Below are positions 1 to 8,546 of a stretch of 64,000 nt of DNA, in pieces. The first letter of the stretch is position 1. The number at the start of each line of letters is the position of its first letter. The notes beneath the pieces are model-generated. The model made no database searches. It was not told the DNA's origin and saw nothing but the letters and a program-made list of their open reading frames with translations. The stretch comes from Gemmatimonadota bacterium. GTDB taxonomy: Bacteria; Gemmatimonadota; Gemmatimonadetes; Longimicrobiales; Gaopeijiaceae. The position numbers were made by a program, and so were the translations under genes. The stretch lies in NCBI GenBank assembly GCA_030428885.1, contig JAUIEJ010000008.1, positions 1 through 64,000 of the forward strand. Direction: 5' to 3'.

Positions 1-159
1 TCGGAGATCTCGGGGCCCGGCCCCCCGCCGGGTCGAGAGTCGGAGGGCGCGGGAGGGGGCTCGCGGACGGCGTTCGATCAGGTTGCAGGACGCGGGCCAC
101 CGCGGAATCCCGAGACCTGTCCATGGCTTGATGGGACACGTTCTCGGCAACCGGAGCGC
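1..159. other. Left-edge non-coding stretch
   Basis: This is very GC-rich sequence downstream of the first minus-strand gene. I see no credible reading frame, RNA gene or U-tailed hairpin in it. Confidence 0.4.
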
Positions 160-3100
160 TCACGTGATGGGACGCGGGCCCCCGAGGTACAGTTCCGGGA
201 GTCCGGCCCTGCGCAGCACCTCGTTGAACGACCGCAGATCGTTCATGAGCACCTGCAGGTCGGCCCGGTGTCCCGCCCACTCCTCGAGGTAGTCGCCGCT
301 GACCTCCTTCACCCCGGCGGTCACCGGGATGTTGGCCCCGGAGATGCGCCCGAGCAGATCCTTGAACTTGATGAGCAGCCGGGCCTCGAACATGTAGTTG
401 TTCTGACTGGTCTCGAGATACTTCTGGAGGATCCGGGACTCCCATTCCTCCATGCGCTCGGTCAGCATCTCTCCGCCGTCGAGCACCGCGCCGTACGGGT
501 CCTCCCCGGCGGGCGCCGTGGACAGGGCGGCCTCGGAGCGGGCCGCCTCGAGAATCAGCTCCATCTGCTCCCCGACCCGTCGCAGGTCCAGCACGCCCCC
601 CTCCATCTCCTGCGCCCCGGCGAAGAGCGTGGCGCTCACGCGATCGAGTTCGGCGTATTCGGCCACGGGGTCGGCGGCGATGCCGTCGAGACGTGGGTCC
701 ATGCGGATCGTGAAGTCCCGTTCCTGCACCTCGTCGCCCACCACGAGACGGATCGAATAGTCGCCGGGGGCGGCGGCGTACGCCGAGAGGTCGCGGGAGG
801 TGTTGGTCACTTCGGCGATGCAGGCGAAGCGCCCCACGTTCATGTCCCAGCTCCACCGATGAGCGCCGGCCGAGCGGCGGAGCAGGCGTTGCCGCGGAGA
901 GGCGGGGCAGTCGTCCCGGGTTTCGGGGGCGTACTCGCCGAACACCACGTTCCCCGCCCGGTCGAGGATCTCCATGGCCATGGGCACGTCCTCGGGCACG
1001 TTCACGCCCAGCACGTAGTTCACCTGCATGCCCGACGGCGGGTTCTCCCCGGGCCCGCCCTCGGCGTAGTAGCCGGGGGTGATCTCCCGCACCGGGTCCC
1101 GGGGGTCGTAGAGGTGGACGTCGGCCGCCGCCACGGCGTCGGAGATCTGATGGAGAGGCGTGAGATCGTCCAGGATCCAGAGGGACCGCCCCTGGGTGGA
1201 GATCACCAGGTCCTGCTGGCGCACCCGCAGATCCGTCACGGGGACCTCGGGCAGGTTCAACTGGAACTCCTGCCAGTGGGCGCCGTCGTCGAACGAGACG
1301 AACATGCCCGTTTCGGTCCCGAGATAGAGCAGCCCTTCCCGATCCGGATCCTCACGGATGCTCCGAGCGAAGGTGTTGCCCGGGACTCCGTCGACGATCG
1401 TCGTCCACGTCGCGCCGTAGTCGTCGGTGCGGAAGACGTGGGGCGTGAAGTCGTTCATCTTGTAGCCCGCCGCCACGAAGTAGGCCTTGGCGGGGTCGTG
1501 GGGCGACGGCTCCACCACGTTGATGATGCTCTCCGGGAGTCCCTCGGGGGTGACGTTGGTGATGGTCCGGCCGCCGTCCCGGGTCACGTGCACCAGGCCG
1601 TCGTCGGAGCCGATCCAGAGCAGTCCCTCCTGAATGAGGGACTCCTCGATGTTGAAGACGTTGTTGTAGCTCTCGGCGGTGATCTGCTCGTTGGAGATGG
1701 GATACCCGCCCATGCCCTGCTTCTCCTCCTCGTTCCGGGTGAGATCTTCGGAGAGCACCTCCCACGTATTGCCCCGGTCCGTGGACTTCATGAGGTACTG
1801 GGACCCGTAGTAGATCACGTCGGGATCGTGGGTCGAGACGTAGACCGGGCCGTTCCAGTTGGCCCGGTACTTCAGATTCTTCGGCTGTTCGCCCGTGACC
1901 CGTTCCGGATAGGGGCGGACCATGCGGTAGTTCCACGTTTCGGAGTCCCATTCGCCCAGGAAGGAGGCGAAGAACGTGGAGTAGACGAAGCGGGGATTCT
2001 CGGGATCGAGGCCCACCGTCGCCGATTCGCCGGAACGGATCGTCTGCCAGTGGTGCTCGCCGATGCCGCCGCCCAGGCTGCGGCTCTGGATGACGATGCC
2101 GCTGGCGTCCTGCTGTCCCGAGTAGACGTTGTAGGGAAACAGGTTGTCGGTCATGACCCGGTACATCTGGGCCGTGGGCTGGTTCATGAGCGTCGACCAC
2201 GACTGGCCCCCGTTCACGCTCACCGCGGCGCCCCCGTCGTTGCCGTTGATGACGATGTCGGTGTTCGTAGGGTTGATCCACACGTCGTGGTGATCGACGT
2301 GGCTCGCCGGCATGCGGGTGAAGGTGCGGCCTCCGTCGATGCTCTTCAGCAGGGGCGAATTGAGGATCCACAGCTCGTCGGGATCCACCGGGTCGGCCAC
2401 CACGTGCATGTAGTACCACGCCCGGGCGTAGGTCACGGCTTCGTCGTTCACGTGGCGGAACGACTCGCCGCCGTCGTCGGAGCGGTAGACGCCGCCCTCA
2501 CCGGGCACGGCCTCCACGGCGAGGTAGACGACGTCCGGGTCGGCGGGCGAGATGCTCACGCCCACCTTGCCCATGAGGTCGGGCAGACCCGCCGTGATCT
2601 CGCGCCAGGTGTCGCCGCCGTCGGTGGTCTTCCACAGCTTCGATCCCGGACCCCCGCTCTTCACCACCCAGGGGCGGCGCCGGAAGTCCCACGACGTGGC
2701 CATCATGACCCGGGGATTCGCCGCCGATACCGAGAGGTCGACGATTCCTGAATCGTCGTTCACATAGAGGATCTTCTCCCAGGTGGCGCCCCCGTCGGTG
2801 GAGCGGTACATGCCCCGCTCCTCGTTCGGGCCCCACGGGTTGCCCTGGGCTCCCACGTAGATCACGTCGGGGTCGTCGGGATGGACCCACATGGCCCCCA
2901 CGTGACGGGTGGCCTCGAGCCCGATGTGGCTCCAGCTCTGGCCTCCGTCGGTGGACTTGTAGACGCCGTCGCCGTGGGAGGTCTTCACGCCGCGCACCGG
3001 CGACTCCCCCGTGCCCACGTAGATCACGTTGGGGTCGGAGGGGGCCACCACGATGTCGCCGATGCCCGTCGTGCCGAAGTACCCGTCGGAGATGTTCTCC

Positions 3101-3354
3101 CACGTGGTGCCCGCGTCGGTGGTCTTCCAGACGCCGCCGCCGGTGGCGCCCATGAAAAAAGTGAACGGTCGTTCGGGAATGCCGGTGACCGTCGTGACCC
3201 GTCCGCCGCGGTGGGGGCCGATGTTCCGGTAGCGCATGGACGAGAAGAGGGTCGCGTCGACGTTCTGGGCGGCGACGGGGGCCGGGGCCGTCGAGGCCGT
3301 CGTCAGGAGGGCCAGAACGGCGAGGGACGCGCGGGCATGGGAGCGAATCGACAT
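160..3354 (-). CDS. Secreted VPS10/BNR-repeat propeller protein
   Basis: The 1064-residue product begins with an export signal of about 29 residues (Arg-containing start, Leu/Ala core, AxA-type site near VAAQ). The rest carries about ten Asp-box/BNR motifs of the form S/T-x-D-x-G-x-T-W, such as TTDAGTTW, STDGGQSW and STDGGATW, spaced through residues 75-760. This is the pattern of the WD40/YVTN/BNR or sortilin (VPS10)-like propellers often labelled glycosyl hydrolase. A C-terminal region of about 300 residues contains a beta-sandwich-like part and a helical, Glu-rich tail. Catalysis is not demonstrated for this family, so a binding role outside the inner membrane is as likely. A paralogue lies at 35004-38162. 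No clear Shine-Dalgarno sequence precedes the ATG. Confidence 0.9.
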   Translation of the reverse strand: MSIRSHARASLAVLALLTTASTAPAPVAAQNVDATLFSSMRYRNIGPHRGGRVTTVTGIPERPFTFFMGATGGGVWKTTDAGTTWENISDGYFGTTGIGDIVVAPSDPNVIYVGTGESPVRGVKTSHGDGVYKSTDGGQSWSHIGLEATRHVGAMWVHPDDPDVIYVGAQGNPWGPNEERGMYRSTDGGATWEKILYVNDDSGIVDLSVSAANPRVMMATSWDFRRRPWVVKSGGPGSKLWKTTDGGDTWREITAGLPDLMGKVGVSISPADPDVVYLAVEAVPGEGGVYRSDDGGESFRHVNDEAVTYARAWYYMHVVADPVDPDELWILNSPLLKSIDGGRTFTRMPASHVDHHDVWINPTNTDIVINGNDGGAAVSVNGGQSWSTLMNQPTAQMYRVMTDNLFPYNVYSGQQDASGIVIQSRSLGGGIGEHHWQTIRSGESATVGLDPENPRFVYSTFFASFLGEWDSETWNYRMVRPYPERVTGEQPKNLKYRANWNGPVYVSTHDPDVIYYGSQYLMKSTDRGNTWEVLSEDLTRNEEEKQGMGGYPISNEQITAESYNNVFNIEESLIQEGLLWIGSDDGLVHVTRDGGRTITNVTPEGLPESIINVVEPSPHDPAKAYFVAAGYKMNDFTPHVFRTDDYGATWTTIVDGVPGNTFARSIREDPDREGLLYLGTETGMFVSFDDGAHWQEFQLNLPEVPVTDLRVRQQDLVISTQGRSLWILDDLTPLHQISDAVAAADVHLYDPRDPVREITPGYYAEGGPGENPPSGMQVNYVLGVNVPEDVPMAMEILDRAGNVVFGEYAPETRDDCPASPRQRLLRRSAGAHRWSWDMNVGRFACIAEVTNTSRDLSAYAAAPGDYSIRLVVGDEVQERDFTIRMDPRLDGIAADPVAEYAELDRVSATLFAGAQEMEGGVLDLRRVGEQMELILEAARSEAALSTAPAGEDPYGAVLDGGEMLTERMEEWESRILQKYLETSQNNYMFEARLLIKFKDLLGRISGANIPVTAGVKEVSGDYLEEWAGHRADLQVLMNDLRSFNEVLRRAGLPELYLGGPRPIT

Positions 3355-3423
3355 GGGGACCGGGTCGGAGGGGGGTAGGTCGGGCGATCCTACGCGGCGG
3401 AGCGGACGGCGGGCAAGCGCGCC

Positions 3424-4923
3424 TCAGGGGGGCGGCGCCGGGGATCGTCCGGGTCGGGACACCACCGCCACCCGCCCGTCAGCCTGGGCCACGAGCCAGT
3501 CGTCGCCCTTCAGCGCGAGGCCCACGGGCTGCTCCAGCCCGGGTACGGCCCAGGCCGCCACCAGCCGTCGAGCCGTGAGGTCGACGGCGAGGATCGTCGA
3601 ATAGGCGGCGCTCACGGCGTAGAGGGTGCCCTCGGCCACCACGGCACCGGTGACCACGAACTCGGCCGCAGACCGGTCGGGGCCGGCCAGGGCCAGAGGA
3701 GCGTCGACGTGGACCTCGAACTCCGACGACAGTTGAAGGTCGGAGCGAGCGAACCGCGAGATCACCATGCGGGGATGGTGGGGGGACGGCACGCTCACCG
3801 TGACGATCTCGTCGGCGTCGGGGTCGTAGGCCACGGACGAGATGTACATCTGCCGGGCCCGCAGGGTGGACAACCTCGAGCGGCCCACTTCGGCTACGCC
3901 CCCCGAGGTCTCCACGAAATGGCGCCACTCGTGGTCTTCGTCGGCATCGGGATCGGCCCGGAGCAGGGCGTAGCTCTTGTTCGTGGCCATGGCCACCAGG
4001 GTGTCGCCAACGAACGCCGCGCCGGCGAGAGGCGTGAGTTCCACGCTGAAGTGGGGGTCAAGGCGCATCTCGTGCCGGATGGTGGCGAGACCGCTGCCGA
4101 GCACCACCACCCCGTGATCGTCCGTCACCGCCAGGAAGCGATCGCCCGCGGGATCGAAGGCGAGGTCCGTGAGGCGCCCCGGGAGAGGCGCCGCTACCGA
4201 GTCCCATCGCGAGAGGCTCAACGTCGGCACGGCCGCCAACGGTCCAGCCCCGGGGTCCGCCGGCGCCTCCACGAAGGCCGGATCCGGCTCGGGGATGTTC
4301 CACGATCCCCGGAGCGTGATCGCCCCACCCAGTTCGTCGTCGGCGAGCCACACCCAACGGCTCGGGTTCCACGAGAAGCGCAGGGGGTCGGCCTGGCCCA
4401 TAAACGGCGGGGGTCCGGTGGTGATGAAGGCCTGGAGGGCGTTGGCCCCCACCACCAGCATGAAGAGGCCCACGGCGAAGCCCCCCACGACCCCGAAGGG
4501 GCGCACGCCCGACTCCACCGAGTCCTCCCGGAGCACCAGGAGGAGTTTGCCCAGGACCGCCAGCACCACGAAGTGGACAACCCCGGCCCAGACGTAGGTG
4601 TGGGCTCCGAAATAGGCGGCGGCGAAGCCCTGCCCCACGTCCCGGGCCATGTGGAGCGACCAGTGGCGGAGCGACATCCAGATGCCCCACAGGCCCAGGA
4701 GCACCAGGGTGCCGAGGTACCGGGGCCGGGGCCCGAAGCGGAGCACGAAGAGCCCCGTGAGGGCCATGAGGGCCATGGAGGTGCGCTGGGCCCAGCACAG
4801 GATGCAGGGGGACTCCCCGTAGGCGACGCCCAGTACGACGGCCGTACCCACCGGGCCCGCCGTGAGCACCACGATGGCTGTGGCCAACACCGTCCGGAGC
4901 CGGGCCTCCGACAGGCCCTTCAC
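3424..4923 (-). CDS. DsbB-like membrane protein fused to a propeller-like C-terminal domain
   Basis: I start this at the GTG at 4923, which overlaps the stop of the upstream 55-residue gene as GTGA; an in-frame extension upstream to 5049 is poor protein sequence. Residues 1-130 hold four membrane helices and CILCWAQR (Cys40, Cys43), the quinone-side CxLCxxQR signature of disulfide bond formation protein B. A further membrane segment lies near residue 160. Residues 220-499 are non-membrane and repeat-like (LAFDPAGDRFLAV, SVAYDPDADEIVTV, GLALKGDDWLVA), as in a WD40/NHL-type propeller. These are the only two cysteines in the protein, so the second redox pair of classical DsbB is absent. DsbB is normally about 170 residues; here it is a 499-residue fusion whose partner and substrate I cannot name. 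Confidence 0.8.
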   Translation of the reverse strand: MKGLSEARLRTVLATAIVVLTAGPVGTAVVLGVAYGESPCILCWAQRTSMALMALTGLFVLRFGPRPRYLGTLVLLGLWGIWMSLRHWSLHMARDVGQGFAAAYFGAHTYVWAGVVHFVVLAVLGKLLLVLREDSVESGVRPFGVVGGFAVGLFMLVVGANALQAFITTGPPPFMGQADPLRFSWNPSRWVWLADDELGGAITLRGSWNIPEPDPAFVEAPADPGAGPLAAVPTLSLSRWDSVAAPLPGRLTDLAFDPAGDRFLAVTDDHGVVVLGSGLATIRHEMRLDPHFSVELTPLAGAAFVGDTLVAMATNKSYALLRADPDADEDHEWRHFVETSGGVAEVGRSRLSTLRARQMYISSVAYDPDADEIVTVSVPSPHHPRMVISRFARSDLQLSSEFEVHVDAPLALAGPDRSAAEFVVTGAVVAEGTLYAVSAAYSTILAVDLTARRLVAAWAVPGLEQPVGLALKGDDWLVAQADGRVAVVSRPGRSPAPPP

Positions 4924-5087
4924 AGGTTCACCCGCGGGAACAGCGACGTGTGGGTGCCGATGAGGAAGAGGCCGGCCATGATCAGGGCGCTGACCAGCAG
5001 GAGGCCGAAGGCCAGGCCCTCCCGTTCCGGGCGCTTCCAGACGAGCCACGCGGCGAGGAGGATGATCAGGTAGTTGAGGAACTCCAT
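4920..5087 (-). CDS. 55-residue two-helix membrane protein
   Basis: The ATG at 5087 opens a 55-residue frame with two hydrophobic segments (FLNYLIILLAAWLVW and FGLLLVSALIMAGLFLIG) separated by the charged turn KRPEREG. It ends in a short polar tail. Its stop overlaps the GTG of the DsbB-like gene by four bases, so the two are probably translated together and the small protein may be a partner of that oxidoreductase. I do not recognise the family. The pure two-helix composition and the coupling make it a real gene in my view. Confidence 0.7.
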   Translation of the reverse strand: MEFLNYLIILLAAWLVWKRPEREGLAFGLLLVSALIMAGLFLIGTHTSLFPRVNL

Positions 5088-5145
5088 GGCGACGGCCTCT
5101 CGTGGGGGGACGTGCGGGAGGGTGCCCTCGCCGGGCAACGTAGGC

Positions 5146-5163
5146 CGCCGGGTCGACCCGGCG
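5146..5163. promoter_or_regulatory. Perfect 18-bp palindrome in a divergent intergenic region
   Basis: Positions 5146-5163 read identically on both strands (arms CGCCGGGTC and GACCCGGCG). The site lies between the minus-strand 55-residue gene and the plus-strand AEC transporter. It could be an operator serving both directions. High GC raises the background for such palindromes, so function is inferred only from perfection and position. Confidence 0.35.
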
Positions 5164-5228
5164 CCATCTCGCCCCTCGCGGGATCGTCTCCGCTGGCGGT
5201 TCGGCGCCCCGTTCGCCACCCTCCTGCG

Positions 5229-6161
5229 ATGCCGGTCCTCCTCAACGTCGTCGCCCCGGTCTTCGGGATCCTCGGTCTGGGCTTCGGGGCCGCCCGACTC
5301 CGGATTCTGGATCCGGCCGGAATCCGCGGACTGGTGGTCTTCGTCTTCTACTTCGCCATTCCCGTGCTCCTCTTCCGGAGCCTGGCGGAGATGACGCTCC
5401 CCGACGCGATTCCCTGGCCCTTCCTCGGCGCCTTCTACGTCGGCGCCCTCACCGTATACGCCGCGGGAATGGCCCTGGCCCGATGGGGATTCGGGCGTCC
5501 GCTGGCGGATCAGGCGATCTGGGGCATGGGAGCGGGATTCTCCAACACCGTCCTCCTGGGGATCCCCATCGTCCTCACGGGCCTGGGGCCGGAGGCGGCG
5601 CTCCCCCTCTTCCTGATCATCGGATTCCACTCGGCGGTCCTCATGCCGGTGACGGTGGCGATCCTCCACCTCGACCGCCCCGACGGCGATGGACGGGGCG
5701 GGAAGGCGGCCACGGTGGTCCGGGAGGTGATGCGGAACCCCATCGTCATGGGGCTCGCTCTCGGCATGCTGGCGAACCTGGCCGGCGTGACCCTGCCGGG
5801 GGTCCTGGACGGCATGGCGGAGCTTCTGGGCGGTGCCGCGGTTCCGGCGGCTCTCTTCGCCATGGGGGCCTCGTTGGCCGCCTATCCAGCCGGGGGGGAC
5901 ACGCTGCCGGCCCTGGCCCTCGCCGGCCTGAAGCTCGTGGTGCACCCGTTCCTGGTCTGGGTGCTGGTGGGTCCCGTGCTCGGCGTCGACGGGATCTGGC
6001 TGTCGACGGCCGTGGTGGTGGCCGCCATGCCCACGGGGGTGAACGTGTACCTGTTCGCGGCCCGCTACGACGCGGCGCCGTCGGTGGCGGCCCGGACGGT
6101 CCTTCTGGCGTCCGCGGCCTCGGTGGTGACGGTCTCGGTGCTGCTCGTGGCGTTGGCTTAG
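5229..6161 (+). CDS. AEC-family transporter
   Basis: The 310-residue product is almost entirely hydrophobic, with about ten membrane helices in two groups of five around a short polar loop (HLDRPDGDGRGGKA, near residues 150-165). This is the layout of auxin efflux carrier/AEC permeases. Recognisable family segments are the N-terminal LLNVVAPVFGILGLGFGAARL and the late MPTGVNVYLFAARY, typical of the second half of the fold. The substrate is unknown; bacterial members carry malate, malonate or other organic anions. The ATG at 5229 is chosen because the protein sequence upstream is not membrane-like. The gene runs convergently into the cyclase gene, and their ends overlap by four bases. Confidence 0.88.
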   Translation: MPVLLNVVAPVFGILGLGFGAARLRILDPAGIRGLVVFVFYFAIPVLLFRSLAEMTLPDAIPWPFLGAFYVGALTVYAAGMALARWGFGRPLADQAIWGMGAGFSNTVLLGIPIVLTGLGPEAALPLFLIIGFHSAVLMPVTVAILHLDRPDGDGRGGKAATVVREVMRNPIVMGLALGMLANLAGVTLPGVLDGMAELLGGAAVPAALFAMGASLAAYPAGGDTLPALALAGLKLVVHPFLVWVLVGPVLGVDGIWLSTAVVVAAMPTGVNVYLFAARYDAAPSVAARTVLLASAASVVTVSVLLVALA

Positions 6162-7252
6162 GCCGGCTCCACCGCGAACACCTCGACATCGATGTCCTTG
6201 CCCCGGAGCCGCTGGGGACCCAGCGACCGGAAGGTCCACCCCTCCTCGTCTCCCAGCCGCGCCCGGAGGGTGTCTCCCACCAGGACATCGGCGTCGTGCC
6301 GGCCGCACAGTGCCTGGATGCGGGCCGTCTGGTTCAGGACGTCGCCGGTGAACACGATCTCCTTCTTGAGGGCTCCGATCTCGCCGGTGGTGGTGGGGCC
6401 CGCCTGGAGCCCCGCCTTGAAGTCGGGGGCCACGCCGAAGCGGGCCTCGAACTCCGCGGCGCGGTCCCGGAGGTCGCGTTTCATGCGCAGGACGCAGCGG
6501 ATGCAGGCGTGGTCGCGGAGCCCCGCGGCTTCGGGCCAGGAGACGATGATCTCGTCGCCGACGTACTGGTAGACCTCGCCCCCCGAGTCGACGACGGCGT
6601 CGGCCAGGGCGTCGTAGTAGACCCGGAGCAACTCGAAGTACCGGGCGTGGCCGAGACGTTCGGCGATGGTGGTGGAGGACTTCATGTCGGAGAAGAGGAA
6701 GACCCGCCGTTCCTCTTTCGGCCGGTGGTACCGGCCCGTGAGGAAGTTGGCCAGAACCTGGGGACCCATGTGCTCGGCGATCTCGGCGTAGAACAGTGAG
6801 GCCACCAGGGACGTGGCCATCTGGACCGCCGTCCCCAGCCCCGTCTTGCTGACGAAGAACGCCTGCAAGCGGTCCCACACCCGGGGATCGGAGAGGCCCA
6901 CCCCCATCTCCATGGCGGCGGCCACGGGAAACGTCACCAGCATCACGACGCCGAAGAGCACCACGTAGAACGCCGTCTTGGCCACGAGCTTCGTGGTGAG
7001 GCTGTAGCGGGAGAGCCGTCGGTTCAGGAACAGCAGCTCCACCGCCCCCACCAGGAGCCCCACCACCGTGACGGCCAGGGTGGCGAAGGCGTAGATGGCC
7101 GGCGTCAGGACGATGGCCGTGTCCGGCACGTCGGCGAAGCTCTCCGTGGCCGCGAAGTCCGAGATGAGGAAGATCTGAGCGAACAGGAACCAGATCACCC
7201 CGAACGGGACGATGCGGAGCAGGGTGCGGCGCGTGCGGGGGGAGAGGCTCAA
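6158..7252 (-). CDS. Membrane-bound class III adenylate/guanylate cyclase
   Basis: The start is a TTG at 7252, inside the TTGA overlap with the stop of the ATPase gene. The 364-residue product has about four membrane helices in residues 14-160 and a class III cyclase catalytic domain from about 182 to 335. Visible catalytic features are FLFSDMKSS with metal ligand Asp189, YQYVGDEII with Asp233, KKEI (Lys296/297) and FTGDVLNQTAR with Asp304, Asn307 and Arg311. The Lys/Asp pair in the base-selecting positions points to ATP rather than GTP as substrate. It is the last gene of the operon with the ATPase and the SLATT-like protein, which suggests its cyclic nucleotide output is linked to them. The membrane part has no named sensor domain I recognise. 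Confidence 0.85.
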   Translation of the reverse strand: MSLSPRTRRTLLRIVPFGVIWFLFAQIFLISDFAATESFADVPDTAIVLTPAIYAFATLAVTVVGLLVGAVELLFLNRRLSRYSLTTKLVAKTAFYVVLFGVVMLVTFPVAAAMEMGVGLSDPRVWDRLQAFFVSKTGLGTAVQMATSLVASLFYAEIAEHMGPQVLANFLTGRYHRPKEERRVFLFSDMKSSTTIAERLGHARYFELLRVYYDALADAVVDSGGEVYQYVGDEIIVSWPEAAGLRDHACIRCVLRMKRDLRDRAAEFEARFGVAPDFKAGLQAGPTTTGEIGALKKEIVFTGDVLNQTARIQALCGRHDADVLVGDTLRARLGDEEGWTFRSLGPQRLRGKDIDVEVFAVEPA

Positions 7253-8457
7253 CCGGTGGGTCCCGTGAGGGGAGGGGTGGGAAGACCGAGGTCGGCCAGG
7301 GCCGTGCGCTGCACCCAGCGTCGCATGAAGGGGTCGTCGAAGGTGAGTCGGCCGTCGTCGGTGCGAGCGAGCCACTCCCGATCCACCAGGGTTTGGATGG
7401 CGCTGGCCACTGTGGACTTGGGTCCCAGGGCGAATTCGGTCAGGGTGTCGGCCGACAGCAGTTCCACGGCGCGAGGGTCGGGGGCCGCGGCCAGCACCCG
7501 AAGGATCTGCTGTTGGGGCGAGTCGATCTTGAGATCCCGCCAGGCCCGCCCCACGTGGGGCGCCTTGGCATCCACGAGGGTGTCGAAGGCCCGGTCCACG
7601 CCGTCGGGCTCCGGTCCCGGGCCGTCGCCCCCCGCCTCCCACACCGCGTGGGCCAGTTCCACGACGTCCTGGGTGCGCGGCCAGGCGAGTTCGACGATGC
7701 GGGCGGCGGCGTCGTGGTCGAGGGGGCGGCCCGTGTCGTTCATGCGCCGCCAGATCCACGCCCGGAGCTCGTCGGGGGCGATGGGGCCGAACTCCACCAC
7801 CCGGACCTGCTTCCAGAGGGGACTGGCGCGGGTGTCGAAGAGCCCGCGGATGAGGGCCTTCTCGGATCCGGCGAAGAGGTACGAAACGGCCCCATGCCTC
7901 TCGGTGGCGCCCTTGAGGGCCCACGCCGCATCGGGGTCCCAGTGCTGGATGCGCTGGAACTCGTCGATGGCCACGCCCAGGTGGCGGCCTTCGGCGGTGA
8001 GTCGTCGATCGACCTCGTCGAAGACCCCCAGGAACGACGGCAGCGCCGACTCGCTCCGGGCCCGGCGGGCGAGGCGGAGGCTCGGAATGGGTGCCCCCGA
8101 GATCGGATCCGTGCGCACCTCGAACGAGAGGTCGAGGGAGGCGGCGATGCCCTGGACGGCGTCGAGGAGCCCGGACCCCAGGCAGGGCGCCAGGGCCCGG
8201 AGCGCCAGGTTGGTCGCCTGCTCGGCCGAACTCGCCGTGGCGAGATCGATCAAGGCCACGGCGTGGCCCTGCCCCCTCAGGCGATCCACCGCCTTCTCCA
8301 GGAGCGACGATTTGCCCAGGCGACGGTCTCCGTAGAGCACGACGCGCTCGCCCGGCGTGGTCAGGATCGTCTCGGCGTCGGCGAGTTCCCGCCGTCGATC
8401 GGCGAAATCGTCGCCCCGGGCGAGAAGGCCCACGTGGAAGGGATTGGAAGCGGTCAC
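7249..8457 (-). CDS. P-loop ATPase of the archaeal-ATPase (ATPase_2/AAA) type
   Basis: The GTG at 8457 opens a 402-residue protein. Walker A is GDRRLGKSS (about residues 43-51). Walker B is GVAIDEF, with a polar LFAGSEK segment after it, as in the STAND-related ATPase_2 family (PF01637-like). The last 110 residues look like winged-helix DNA-binding or regulatory repeats (ILRVLAAAPDP, IQTLVDREWLARTDDGRLTFDDPFMRRWV). There are no membrane helices, so it acts in the cytoplasm. It sits between the SLATT-like gene (89 bp upstream) and the cyclase (4-base overlap), so it is translationally linked to second-messenger synthesis. Members of this class are known as signal switches, including in defence, but a defence role here is inference. 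Confidence 0.8.
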   Translation of the reverse strand: MTASNPFHVGLLARGDDFADRRRELADAETILTTPGERVVLYGDRRLGKSSLLEKAVDRLRGQGHAVALIDLATASSAEQATNLALRALAPCLGSGLLDAVQGIAASLDLSFEVRTDPISGAPIPSLRLARRARSESALPSFLGVFDEVDRRLTAEGRHLGVAIDEFQRIQHWDPDAAWALKGATERHGAVSYLFAGSEKALIRGLFDTRASPLWKQVRVVEFGPIAPDELRAWIWRRMNDTGRPLDHDAAARIVELAWPRTQDVVELAHAVWEAGGDGPGPEPDGVDRAFDTLVDAKAPHVGRAWRDLKIDSPQQQILRVLAAAPDPRAVELLSADTLTEFALGPKSTVASAIQTLVDREWLARTDDGRLTFDDPFMRRWVQRTALADLGLPTPPLTGPTG

Positions 8458-8475
8458 GGACGAGTCCGGAAAAAG

Positions 8476-8499
8476 TCGGACCGAAAATTATCGGACCGA
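8476..8499. promoter_or_regulatory. Two TCGGACCGA palindromes in the gap upstream of the ATPase gene
   Basis: The 9-mer TCGGACCGA occurs at 8476-8484 and again at 8491-8499, with centres 15 bp apart around an A/T patch (AAATTA). A related TCCGGA lies at 8465. This is the most AT-rich part of the 89-bp gap before the GTG at 8457. The arrangement looks like paired operator half-sites over a promoter, so the ATPase and cyclase could be transcribed separately from the SLATT-like gene. No binding protein can be named. Confidence 0.4.
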
Positions 8500-8546
8500 C
8501 ATTGTTCGCACCAGCCCCCGGACCCTCCGGGCCGCCGTGCTCGACC

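Noticed and set aside
268-2751. 827-codon plus-strand open frame opposite the first BNR gene
   Set aside because: It is a GC-rich shadow: its product is His/Gly/Val-rich low-complexity, with no domain, while the minus strand encodes clear BNR repeats.
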